Below the pieces are notes generated by a model that saw only the letters and a list, made by a program, of their open reading frames with translations, had not been told where the DNA came from and ran no database searches. Made by a program: the position numbers and the translations under genes. From a bacterium (GTDB lineage Bacteria; CAIWAD01), in the NCBI GenBank assembly GCA_030685015.1, contig JAUXWS010000009.1, forward strand, positions 1 through 19,222: a DNA stretch of 19,222 bases. The letters are read 5' to 3'. This document shows positions 6,917 to 15,675 of the stretch, one piece after another; positions within the stretch are counted from its first letter, which is position 1; each line of letters begins with the position of its first letter.

Positions 6917-9900
6917 GGCCGACCTCCCAGCGCCGCGTCCAGCTCGAGGATGAGGGGCAGGGGCAGCTCCCCGCTCAGCACGCCCGTGCCCGGACTCTCC
7001 GGGGCCACGCCGCGCAGGAAGAGATAGTGCAGGCCGCCCAGGTGCCGCGTCGGCTCGTAACCGGGCAGGGTCCGACCCAGGTGGCGGTGCAGGGCGCCGA
7101 GGTAGAGGAGGGCCTGGTGAAAATAGCCGGAGCGGGCCATCTCCGCCACCATCGCCTCCCGCGTGTAGCTGGACGCCGCCGGTCCCAGGTGGTTGGACTT
7201 CCAGTCCAGCACCCACCAGCGCCCGTCGTGCTGGAAGCAGAGATCGATGTAGCCCTTCAGCCAGCCGGCGGGCAGGCGCCGCAGGGGGCGGGCGGCCGCT
7301 TGCGCCAGGGTGCGCCGCGTCTCCCCGTCGCGCACGCCCAGGCGCTCCGCGTCAAGCAGGCCGTGGCGGCGCGCCAGCTGCTCCAGCCCGCCCTCCAGCA
7401 GCCTGTCGACCCGCAAGTGGAACTCCAGCTCCGCCACGCGGCGGTCCGGCTCAAGCCGCGCCAGGCGGAAGCCGTCGGCGTCGAGCGGCGCCTCCAGCAC
7501 CTCGCGCAGCCAGCGCCGGGTGCCGGCGGCCAGGGCCGGATCCAGTCCGTGGGCGATCAACTCCCGGCGACACTCCTCCTCGCGCCCGGGGCCGTCGACG
7601 GCGAAGTCGGCCAGCTCCAGCAGTCGATGCAGGCAGGTGCCCGCCTCCCGGCCGCGGGGAAAGGCGGCCCGCCAATCGCCATGCGGGGCGGTGGCGCGCA
7701 GGTCCTCCGCCAGGTCCTCCCCGGCGGTGGCCGGGTCGGCGCCGAACCATTCGTCCTGGCGCAGGTCGGCGTGGGCGCCTGTTATCAGGCTGGTGAAGGA
7801 GCTGACCTGCTCCCCCGCGGCGATCCGGCCGTGGAAGTCCCGCGGCGCCAGCTCGACGGCTCCCTCCCCGCCCGCCGGCGGCGGGACCTCCGCCAGCGCG
7901 ATGGACGGCTCCAAGCTCTCCAGGCCGATGTCGCCCGCCGAACGCGCCGCCAGATCCTCCCAGGCCTCCCACAGAGGCAAGGCGCCCGCGTGGTCCAGCT
8001 CCCGCCAGCTCGCCGCCAAACCAGGCACGGCACCCTCGGCCAGGCGGCCGGCCAGCAGCAGCCAGTCGAGCGGTCCGGGCCGGCTGCGCGCCCGCTGCAC
8101 GGAGAAACTGTGCACCACCAGCTGGGAGCGCGCCCTCGTCAGCGCGACATAAGCCAGGCGCAGGCTCTCCCCCAGCACCTCGTCGGCCTGGGCCGCCGTC
8201 GTGGCCTCATCGGGCGGCGCGGCGCCGGAGCGGGGCGCCAGGCGGGCGCCCTCATCGTCGTGGAGCAGCGCGGCGGCGAAGGCCTCGTCGGGCCCTTCGC
8301 CGCACCAGAGGAAGGGGCAGCAGACGAGGGGGAACTCCAGGCCCTTGCTCTTGTGCTGGGTGATGACGCGCACGAGGTTGTCCTCGCTCTCCAGGCGCAG
8401 CTCCAGGTCGCGCGGGGGCGTGGCGCCCTCCGCCGGCGCGGCCAGGCGCCGGGCCAGCTCGGCGGGATCGCTCCAGCCCGCCACCTCCTCGGCGCACAGC
8501 AAATCCAGCAGGTGCCGCCAGTTGACCAGCCGCCGCTCGCCGCGGCGCAGGCCCAGCAGGGTCTCCGGCCAGCCCAGGCGCTCGAGCATGGCCGCCAGGG
8601 CGGAGGCAAGGCCGCGCTGGCGGGCTTCCTGGCCGGTCCGGTGCAGCTCCCCCTGCAGACGTTCGAGCAGGTCGCCGCGGCCCAGGGCCTCCGCCGGCGT
8701 GGAGCCCAGGGCGAGGGCGAGCGGCCCCGCCAGCAGGACGCGCGCCGCGCGGGTGTCGGCCGGGCGGGCCAGCGCCGCCAGGAAGCGCTCCAGCTCCACC
8801 GCCTCGGTGCTCTCGCGGATGCTGCGGTTGCCGCCCTGGATGCAGGCCAGGCCGGCCTGGGCGAGGGCGTCCGCCACCAGCTGCCCCTGGCGGTTGGTGC
8901 GCACCAGCACGGCCACCTCACGGCCCTGGAGCGGAACAAGGGCGCCGCCCGCCCGCCGGGAGATCCAGCCGCAGGTATCGTGGGGCGAGGGGCGCAGCAG
9001 GCGGCGCAGGAGCTCCGCCAGGTGGCGGCAGGCCAGCTGCTCGGCACGGGCCTTGGACAGCGGCCCGTCCTCTGCCTGGAAGGCCAGCAGGGGCGGCAGC
9101 TCGCGCCCGGCCAGAACCAGGGCGCGTTCGTCGGCCTGGCCGGAGACCTCCACCGGCCGGGCCTGGATGTCCGGGCGCAGGAAAGGGCCGCGCCCCCCAG
9201 GGAAGCGCTCGCCGGCAAAGACGAGGTTGAGCGCGTTGATGAGCGGCCCGTCCGAGCGCCAGTTCACGGTCAGGCCCTGGGCCGGCCCCCAGCGGCGGGC
9301 CACGGCCAGGTAGGCGTCCAGGTCGGCGCCGCGGAAGCCGTAGATGGCCTGCTTGGGATCGCCCACCAGGACAAGGGGCAGGCCGCCCTCGCCGAAGATG
9401 CGCTGCAGGATCTCCGCCTGGACAGGGTCGGTGTCCTGGAACTCGTCCACCAGGGCCGCCCGCCAGCGCCGGCGAAGCTGGCGGGCGAGGACCTCGCCCG
9501 CTTCGCCCTGCAGCCCGCGTCGCACCTGGAGGAGCAGGTCCGTGAAGTCCAGCTGCCGGCGCTCCAGGCGCAGCGCCGCCGCCCGCGCCGGCCACAGCGC
9601 CAGGCACTCCCACTGCAAGTGGGCCAGCAGCCGGGCGTTCCCCTCCACCAAACGCCGCTCGGCCTCCTGCAAGTCCTGCAGGGCGTCGAAGGCCGGATGG
9701 CGCGGAGCCTCGCCGCCCTTGTTCACCCGGCCGGCCAGGGTGGCAGCGGCGTACTTGAGCCGCTCCTTGGCGCCGTCCAGCAAGCCTTGGCCCATGGGCG
9801 CGCCGCGCTCCAGCCACTCCCGCACGGCGGCCAGCTCAGCCGGGATCTTGTCCGGCTTGTAGCTCCCGCGGTGGAGGCCGGCATCCTGCAGCAGCGCTAC

Positions 9901-10659
9901 GAGAGCATCCAGACCCACCTCCCGGAAGTGTCGCAGCGCCGTCTCCGCGCAGAGTCCGTGGTCGGCCGCGCTCGCTTCCTGGGCGGCGCAGGCCTCCTCC
10001 AGGCTGGCGAAGGGCGGTTCGGGCAGGCGGGCCAGCGGGTGGAGGTCCCGCATCCCGGCCAACCGGATCCAGGCCTCGGGATCGAGCAGGGAGATGCGCC
10101 GTCCCCCCCGTTGCCCGCCCAGCCAGTCCAGGATGCCGGGCGGCAGGCGGTGCCACCAGCGGCGCAGGGCGTCCAGGGCCACCTCGCGCAGGGCAGCGGC
10201 GGCCTGCCCTCCCGGCTCCAGGTCCGGGGGCAGTCCCAGGGCGAGGGGACTCTCCGTGATCACCCGCTGGCAGAAGCCGTGGATGGTGAAGATGGAGGCC
10301 TCGTCGAAGGACGCGAGGGCCAGCCGCAGCCGGCGCCGCGCCTCCCCGTCCTCCCAGCGGTCCTCCGCCTTCAGGCGCGACCGCAGCGCCGCCAGGAAGG
10401 GGTCCGCCTCCGGCCGGGCCTCCTCATCGAGGGCGACCAGCGCCTCCTCCAGGCGGCGGCGCATGCGCTCGCGCAGCTCGGCCGTGGCCGCCTCGGTGAA
10501 GGTGAGGACGAGCAGGCCGGGCAGGTCCAGCCCCTCCTCCAGCACGAAGCGCAGCAGGAGGGCGCCCATCGTCCAGGTCTTGCCCGTGCCGGCGCTGGCC
10601 TCCACGAGCAGGACGCCCTGCAGTGGCACCGCCACCGGATCAAGGCGGGGCGCGCTCAC
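6907..10659 (-). CDS. recB: RecBCD enzyme subunit RecB, 3'-5' helicase and nuclease
   Basis: Helicase-nuclease subunit, 1250 residues (E. coli RecB is 1180). The UvrD-like helicase is complete: Walker A EASAGTGKTWT (about residues 20-30), IFTIHGFCQRVI, Walker B LVDEFQDTDPVQAEIL (about 403-418), DPKQAIYGFRGADLDAYL, VNWRSD, VRVITQHKSKGLEFPLV and LRLAYVALTRARSQLVV. The C-terminal PD-(D/E)XK nuclease has GTCLHRLLELADF, GYIDLCF, WVLDWKSN (about 1150, catalytic Asp and Lys) and a Q-x3-Y element (QALLY). The GTG at 10659 is taken as the start: it overlaps the recC stop as GTGA, GGAGG is 7 bases upstream, and family homology begins at once. Upstream ATG codons in frame lie inside recC. Confidence 0.95.
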   Translation of the reverse strand: MSAPRLDPVAVPLQGVLLVEASAGTGKTWTMGALLLRFVLEEGLDLPGLLVLTFTEAATAELRERMRRRLEEALVALDEEARPEADPFLAALRSRLKAEDRWEDGEARRRLRLALASFDEASIFTIHGFCQRVITESPLALGLPPDLEPGGQAAAALREVALDALRRWWHRLPPGILDWLGGQRGGRRISLLDPEAWIRLAGMRDLHPLARLPEPPFASLEEACAAQEASAADHGLCAETALRHFREVGLDALVALLQDAGLHRGSYKPDKIPAELAAVREWLERGAPMGQGLLDGAKERLKYAAATLAGRVNKGGEAPRHPAFDALQDLQEAERRLVEGNARLLAHLQWECLALWPARAAALRLERRQLDFTDLLLQVRRGLQGEAGEVLARQLRRRWRAALVDEFQDTDPVQAEILQRIFGEGGLPLVLVGDPKQAIYGFRGADLDAYLAVARRWGPAQGLTVNWRSDGPLINALNLVFAGERFPGGRGPFLRPDIQARPVEVSGQADERALVLAGRELPPLLAFQAEDGPLSKARAEQLACRHLAELLRRLLRPSPHDTCGWISRRAGGALVPLQGREVAVLVRTNRQGQLVADALAQAGLACIQGGNRSIRESTEAVELERFLAALARPADTRAARVLLAGPLALALGSTPAEALGRGDLLERLQGELHRTGQEARQRGLASALAAMLERLGWPETLLGLRRGERRLVNWRHLLDLLCAEEVAGWSDPAELARRLAAPAEGATPPRDLELRLESEDNLVRVITQHKSKGLEFPLVCCPFLWCGEGPDEAFAAALLHDDEGARLAPRSGAAPPDEATTAAQADEVLGESLRLAYVALTRARSQLVVHSFSVQRARSRPGPLDWLLLAGRLAEGAVPGLAASWRELDHAGALPLWEAWEDLAARSAGDIGLESLEPSIALAEVPPPAGGEGAVELAPRDFHGRIAAGEQVSSFTSLITGAHADLRQDEWFGADPATAGEDLAEDLRATAPHGDWRAAFPRGREAGTCLHRLLELADFAVDGPGREEECRRELIAHGLDPALAAGTRRWLREVLEAPLDADGFRLARLEPDRRVAELEFHLRVDRLLEGGLEQLARRHGLLDAERLGVRDGETRRTLAQAAARPLRRLPAGWLKGYIDLCFQHDGRWWVLDWKSNHLGPAASSYTREAMVAEMARSGYFHQALLYLGALHRHLGRTLPGYEPTRHLGGLHYLFLRGVAPESPGTGVLSGELPLPLILELDAALGGRPCP

Positions 10660-13600
10660 GGGCCGCCCTCCCCGATGGGCGCGCCCAGGGCCAGGGCCAG
10701 CTCCAGCACGGGCCCGGCCAGCGCGGGATGGGTGAAGGGATCGGCCTCGCCCAGGGCCAGGGCCAGCCAAGGGTCCTCCCGCAGCCAATCCCGCCCGTGG
10801 TACCAGTCACGGTCCAGCAGGCAGTCGGGCGTGGCATGCTCCAGCCTGCGGGCATGACGGGCGATGGCCTCGCTCACCTCCGGCAGCCAGGGCAGCCAGC
10901 GGTCCTGCCCCTCCCGCCAATGCCGCAGCACGGCTTCCAGCTGCCCGCCGGGCTGGTCCGGACAACGCAGCAGGAGGGCGCCGCCGCGGTGGACCAGCAT
11001 CGTCTCGCGGCCCTCGGCCGTGCCGTCCTCACTTCCCAAGCAGCACCAGGCGAGGTGGGGGATCCACTCGGTCAGACGCGGGCCGCTGTCCAGGCTGCTG
11101 GAGGAGAGCTCCACGCGGCGCAGGCCCGCCGCCGCCAGACCTCCCCGCAGGCGCAGGCCGCCCAGGCTCAGATCCAGCTCGCAGGCAGAGGGCGCAACGC
11201 CGCAGAGGGCCTCGTCCGCACGGGCGAGCAGCTCGGCCACCTCCCGCTGGAGGGCCTCGAGCAGGGCGCGTCCCGGCCGGCCCCAGGGCAGCAGGCCGCC
11301 CGCCCGCAGGCGCTCCTCCTCGCCGGCGGGATCCAGCCCGGCTAGTCGCTCTCGCAGCAGGCGATGGCGCAGCCCTCCCCGGGCCGCGGGGTCCAGGGTG
11401 AAAGGTTCGTGGTCGCGGGGAGGGGCCGCCTCCCAGGGCAGGCGCAGACCGGCCCGCCGCAGGAAGGCCTTGGCCGGGTTGCGGAAGAAGCTCGTCAGGT
11501 CGCCCAGCTGCACTTCATCGGGCGGCGCCGGCAGGGGCAGGGGCGCCAGGAAGGCCGGACCGGGCAGGGCCGCCGCCGCGGGGTCGGCCAGCACCCGGGC
11601 CAACCGGGCCGCCGCCCGGCCACGCCCCTGGTGGAAGGAGCGCTCCGACGGCGGCCCCTGGTAGCAGGCGGGGTTGAAGCCCTGCAGCGGATGCTGGCGC
11701 ACGCGGCCCCCCTCGCGGCCCAGCAGGTCCAGCAGCTCGCTGACCACGACCGAGGGCGGCCGCACCGTGTTCTCCCGCTCGTCGCGACCGTTCCAGAAGA
11801 TGAGCAGGGCGCGGCGGGCCGACCACAGGGCGTCCAGGAAGAGGCCGCGGTCCTGCAGGCGGGGCTGGCGGTCCCCGGGGTGGGGCCGCAGCAGGCAAAG
11901 GTCCAGTTCGTCGCGACGGGAGGGGCGGGGAAAGGCCTGGTCGTCCAGCCCAAGAAGGACCACCACCTCCGCCGGCAGGCCCCGCGCCGCCAGCATGGGC
12001 GCCACCGTCACGCGCCCGTCGAAGGCGCCGCCGCGGATGAGCCCCCGAGCCTCCAGGGCCAGGGCGAGCGCCTCGCGGGCCACGGGCCAGGCGCAGGCCT
12101 CCCGCCCGTCGGACGCGTCGGCCAGGCGGCCCGCCCGCAGCAGGCGCTCGCGCAGGGCCGCCAGCTCGTTCTCCTCGTCCTCGCCGTCGGGGGCGAAGAG
12201 CAGGGGCAAGCCGTCCGCCAGCCAGGCGTGCCACTCCCCGGGGGAGCGCGGTCGGCCGCTCTGCTCCTGGAAGTCCCGCAGCAGGGCCAGCCATTCCAGC
12301 CAGGCCTCGAGCAGGGCCGGCTGCGCCGCCCCGCCCGCCGCGGGCAGAAGGCCGGCCACGGCCTCCGTCCCCTCCATGGCGTAGCCGAGCAGCAAGCGGT
12401 CCAGGCCGGAGCGCCAGCCGTGCTCGGCCACGGCGGGCAGGTCGCGGGCGGCGCGGTCCGCCGCGTCCCAGCCCCAGACCACCCCCGCTTCCGTGCACCA
12501 CTCCTGCAGGCGAGGCAGCTCCTCCGCCGGAATGCGATGCCGCCGCCTCAGCGCGGGGCAGGAGAGGGGCGCCAGCACGGCGGCCAGCTCCCAGCGGCCG
12601 CCCGCCAAGGCCATGACCTGGGCCAGGGCCTGCGCCATGCTCCGTCGCGCTTGGCCGCCCAGCAGGCGCCAGGGCAGCCGCCGCTCCTCCTCCTGGCCCT
12701 CCAGCACCGCTTCGAGGGCGGGGCGGGCCGCCTCGAGATCGGGCACGAGGACCAGCACATCGCCCGGCCGCAGGTCGGGGTGGCGCTCGAAGAGATCGAG
12801 CAGGCGGTCCACCATCACTTCCGCCTGGCGCGTCAGGCTGTGGCAGGAGTGGAACTGCAGGCTGTCGTCGGGCGGCCCGGCGGGCAGCGGGGCCAGCTCC
12901 GCTTGGCTATGCCGGATCCGCTCCAGCAGGCTGCCCTCCCGCGGCGCGGTGGTGGGGGCGGGGTCGTGGAAGCGGGCCTCCACCTCCAGCAGTTGATCGA
13001 TCCAGCCGCCCAGCTCGGCGCCGTTGGCCTGCAGGAGAGGGGCCGTCCACGGATCGAGCGCCTCCCGGCGCCGGTGGCGGCGAGGCAAGTCCCCCCAGTA
13101 TTCGGGGGAGGGGTTGAGCAGGTAGACGCGCAGCTCCCGGTGGCGGGAAAGAGCATCGAACACGGCCAGTTGGGCGGGAGGCAGGCCATGCAGGGCGAAG
13201 AGGCTGAGGCGGCCGGGCAGCTCGGCCACGCCGGGCGGCGGCGCCCCCGCCCGCGCCTGCTCCAGCCAGTCGGCCAGCAGGGCGGCGCGATGGGGCTCGG
13301 CGATCTCCCCGCCCAGGCGCCGCCACAGGTTGCGCTGCCAGTGCGCCATGGGCGAGTCGGGGGGCGGGTCGGGGCCGCCGGGCAGGTTGCCGTGGGGCCG
13401 GCCCTCCCAGCCCAGCAGCAGGCCGGGGCGGTGGACGAGGTACTGGTCGAAGAGGGAGGCCAGCCGGCGAGCCAGGGCGTGGCGGCGGCGGCCGTCGTCC
13501 TGGTCCAGCAGACGACCGGCCGGGCCGGCCAGGGCGGGTTCCTGCCGCAGCAGGTCGGCGATGCGCCAAGCGAGGGCCTCCACCTCCCAGGGCGACTCGG

Positions 13601-13844
13601 TGGCGGGCGCCGCCAAGCCGGGCCGCAGCAGGCGCTCCCAGATGAAGCGGGCGGGAAAGGGCGTGGCGAGGCGGGCGACGGATCCCAGGCGGCGGGCCAG
13701 CTCCAGGGGAAGGCGGCGGGCCATGCCGACCGATTCCACCAGGATGATCTCCTCCTCCAGCGGGGCCGGTGGTCGGCGGGCCATATCCCCGGCCAGCCGC
13801 GCGAAAAGGGCCCCGCCGTCGTGCTCCTGGATCACGTCAATCAT
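10656..13844 (-). CDS. recC: RecBCD enzyme subunit RecC
   Basis: The subunit that splits the DNA strands and, in E. coli, recognises Chi; 1062 residues against about 1122 there. Recognisable parts are the N-terminal EEEIILVESVGMARRLPLEL (about residues 29-48) and FPARFIWERLL, the YLVHRPGLLLGWE segment, FALHGLPPAQLAVFDAL, FHSCHSLTRQAEVMVDRLLDL, DVLVLVPDLEAARPALEAVL, VVLLGLDDQAFPRPSRRDELDLC and the LTSFFRNPAKAFLRRAGL C-terminal region. As in known RecC proteins, the helicase-like folds lack Walker motifs. It heads the train recC-recB-recD-crcB. The ATG at 13844 has no ribosome binding site, but TATCTT ends six bases before it, so a leaderless message is possible. The divergent sulP gene starts 82 bases away. 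Confidence 0.94.
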   Translation of the reverse strand: MIDVIQEHDGGALFARLAGDMARRPPAPLEEEIILVESVGMARRLPLELARRLGSVARLATPFPARFIWERLLRPGLAAPATESPWEVEALAWRIADLLRQEPALAGPAGRLLDQDDGRRRHALARRLASLFDQYLVHRPGLLLGWEGRPHGNLPGGPDPPPDSPMAHWQRNLWRRLGGEIAEPHRAALLADWLEQARAGAPPPGVAELPGRLSLFALHGLPPAQLAVFDALSRHRELRVYLLNPSPEYWGDLPRRHRRREALDPWTAPLLQANGAELGGWIDQLLEVEARFHDPAPTTAPREGSLLERIRHSQAELAPLPAGPPDDSLQFHSCHSLTRQAEVMVDRLLDLFERHPDLRPGDVLVLVPDLEAARPALEAVLEGQEEERRLPWRLLGGQARRSMAQALAQVMALAGGRWELAAVLAPLSCPALRRRHRIPAEELPRLQEWCTEAGVVWGWDAADRAARDLPAVAEHGWRSGLDRLLLGYAMEGTEAVAGLLPAAGGAAQPALLEAWLEWLALLRDFQEQSGRPRSPGEWHAWLADGLPLLFAPDGEDEENELAALRERLLRAGRLADASDGREACAWPVAREALALALEARGLIRGGAFDGRVTVAPMLAARGLPAEVVVLLGLDDQAFPRPSRRDELDLCLLRPHPGDRQPRLQDRGLFLDALWSARRALLIFWNGRDERENTVRPPSVVVSELLDLLGREGGRVRQHPLQGFNPACYQGPPSERSFHQGRGRAAARLARVLADPAAAALPGPAFLAPLPLPAPPDEVQLGDLTSFFRNPAKAFLRRAGLRLPWEAAPPRDHEPFTLDPAARGGLRHRLLRERLAGLDPAGEEERLRAGGLLPWGRPGRALLEALQREVAELLARADEALCGVAPSACELDLSLGGLRLRGGLAAAGLRRVELSSSSLDSGPRLTEWIPHLAWCCLGSEDGTAEGRETMLVHRGGALLLRCPDQPGGQLEAVLRHWREGQDRWLPWLPEVSEAIARHARRLEHATPDCLLDRDWYHGRDWLREDPWLALALGEADPFTHPALAGPVLELALALGAPIGEGGP

Positions 13845-13926
13845 GGGGACAAGATAGAAGGGCCGGGGACAGGCGCCACCATCCGCGGTCGGGAATTACC
13901 TTGGGCCGGTAAGCAAGGACCGCCGC
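13845..13926. promoter_or_regulatory. divergent recC/sulP intergenic promoter region
   Basis: This 82-base gap must hold promoters for recC (minus) and the SulP gene (plus). On the minus strand TATCTT, 6 bases before the recC ATG, is a candidate -10 box, but no convincing -35 lies at 16-18 bases. On the plus strand AAGGA (13915-13919) is the SulP ribosome binding site; I see no clear plus-strand promoter boxes. Confidence 0.4.
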
Positions 13927-15675
13927 ATGCCCCGCCGTTCCCTCCGCCGCCTCTACCAGGACGAGTTCGCCGGCTACCGCCCCGACACCTTCCGCCAGGA
14001 TCTGCTCGCCGGCCTCACCGTGGCCGCCGTGGCCCTGCCCCTGGCCCTCGCCTTCGGCGTGGCCTCCGGCGCCAGCGCCGCAGCGGGCCTGGTCACGGCC
14101 ATCATCGCCGGCCTGGTGATCGGCGCCCTCTCCGGCGCGCCCTACCAGATCTCCGGCCCCACCGGCGCCATGAGCGCCATCCTCATCCTGCTCGCCCAGC
14201 GCCATGGCCTGGAGGGCGTCCTGCTGGCGGGACTCCTCTCGGGGGGCATGCTCCTGGCGATCGGGCTGTTGCGGCTGGGACGCTTCATCGCCTTCATCCC
14301 GGCCCCCGTCATCACCGGCTTCACCAGCGGCATCGCCCTCATCATCGCCATCGGCCAGCTGGACGCCTTCCTGGGCATCCGCACGGCCGAGGCCGACTCG
14401 GCCATCGCCAAGCTGCTGGTGCTGGCGCAGGGCGGCTGGACGCCCCAATGGCAGGCGGTGGCCACCGGCCTGCTCGTGGCCCTGCCCATGGCGCTCTGGC
14501 CCGCCCGCTGGGGCAACCGCCTGCCGGCCAGCCTGGCGGGCCTCGCCCTCGCCAGCTCGGCGGCCGGCCTGTTCCACTGGCCGGTGGCCACCATCGGCGA
14601 GATTCCCGGCTCCCTCCTCCTGCCCGATCGGCTCAGCCTGGCCACGCTGCCCTGGGGGCGCCTGGACGAGTTCCTGGCACCGGCCATGACCATCACGGCC
14701 CTGGGCGCGGTGGAGTCGCTCCTCTGCGGCATGGTGGCCTCCAACATGACCGGCGTGCGTCTGCAAGCCAACCAGGAGCTGGTGGCGCAGGGCGTGGGCA
14801 ACCTGCTGCTGCCCTTCTTCGGTGGCGTGCCCGCCACCGCCGCCATCGCGCGGACCAGCGTGGGCATCCGCTCCGGGGGGCGCACGCGCTTGACCAGCAT
14901 CCTCCACTCCCTCTTCCTGCTCTGCTCCATGTGGCTGCTGGCGCCCCTCATGGGCCGCATCCCGCTGGCGGCGCTGGCCGGCGTCCTGCTCATCACGGCC
15001 TGGCGCATGAATGAGTGGGCGGCCATCCGCTTCCTCTTCGGGCACCGCTTCAAGTCGGCCATCCTCGCCTTCTCCGTCACCCTGGTGGCCACCATCGCCC
15101 TCGACCTGACCCAGGCCATCCTCATCAGCACGGCCCTGGCCGGCGCCATCTACATCAGCCAGAGCGCCGCCCTCCACGTGGAGGTGCAGCCCATGGACCG
15201 CGCCAAGCTGGCCGCCCGCGGCATCGAAGTGGAGGGCGACTGTCCGCACATCCAGGTGGCCTTCGTCACCGGGCCGCTCTTCTTCGCCGCCGTGGGCAAC
15301 TTCAACGAGGCCTTCGCCAAACTGGGCCGCTGCCACGCCCTCATTCTCAGCATGCGCGGCGTGCCGCTGGTGGACACGGCGGGCCTGGAGGCCATCCACC
15401 GCCTGCGGGACCACCTGCGGGAGCAGGACGGCCACCTGATGCTGGCGGGGGTCCACGACCGCGTGAGGGTCATGATGGAGCGGGGCGGCATCCTGGACGC
15501 CGTCGGCCGGGAGAACCTGTTCTGGAGCAGCGACCAGGCCATCGTCGAGGCGGAGCGGCGGGGCTGCGCCCATTGCGCCAGGCCCGCCCGCTGGACCTGG
15601 CACGGCGTGGCCGGCACAGGCAGCACGGTCTACGAGGATCCGGCCGACGACCCCATGTTCGAAGACGAGGCATAG
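13927..15675 (+). CDS. SulP-family anion transporter with C-terminal STAS domain
   Basis: An inner-membrane transporter of inorganic anions (sulfate, bicarbonate or similar; the substrate cannot be read from sequence), 582 residues. The membrane domain starts near residue 26 with RQDLLAGLTVAAVALPLALAF, and has PYQISGPTGAMSAI (about 75-88, the SulP signature region) and FIPAPVITGFTSGIALIIA. Alternating hydrophobic segments run to about 420. A cytoplasmic STAS domain occupies about 438-545, including MRGVPLVDTAGLEAIHRL at the usual phosphorylation/nucleotide-fold position. A short acidic tail follows. AAGGA lies 7 bases before the ATG. The gene is alone on this strand, divergent from recC, and its last 46 bases overlap the 3' end of the minus-strand GIY-YIG gene. 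Confidence 0.93.
   Translation: MPRRSLRRLYQDEFAGYRPDTFRQDLLAGLTVAAVALPLALAFGVASGASAAAGLVTAIIAGLVIGALSGAPYQISGPTGAMSAILILLAQRHGLEGVLLAGLLSGGMLLAIGLLRLGRFIAFIPAPVITGFTSGIALIIAIGQLDAFLGIRTAEADSAIAKLLVLAQGGWTPQWQAVATGLLVALPMALWPARWGNRLPASLAGLALASSAAGLFHWPVATIGEIPGSLLLPDRLSLATLPWGRLDEFLAPAMTITALGAVESLLCGMVASNMTGVRLQANQELVAQGVGNLLLPFFGGVPATAAIARTSVGIRSGGRTRLTSILHSLFLLCSMWLLAPLMGRIPLAALAGVLLITAWRMNEWAAIRFLFGHRFKSAILAFSVTLVATIALDLTQAILISTALAGAIYISQSAALHVEVQPMDRAKLAARGIEVEGDCPHIQVAFVTGPLFFAAVGNFNEAFAKLGRCHALILSMRGVPLVDTAGLEAIHRLRDHLREQDGHLMLAGVHDRVRVMMERGGILDAVGRENLFWSSDQAIVEAERRGCAHCARPARWTWHGVAGTGSTVYEDPADDPMFEDEA

Noticed and set aside
7027-10857. Plus-strand open frame of 1276 codons opposite recB
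   Set aside because: It mirrors recB, in which every helicase and nuclease motif is intact. The antisense translation is a low-complexity Gln/Arg/Gly-rich chain, as high G+C produces.
11364-15014. Plus-strand open frame of 1216 codons across recC and the start of the SulP gene
   Set aside because: It runs through the divergent promoter gap and into another frame of the SulP gene without any domain signature; it is a composition artefact.
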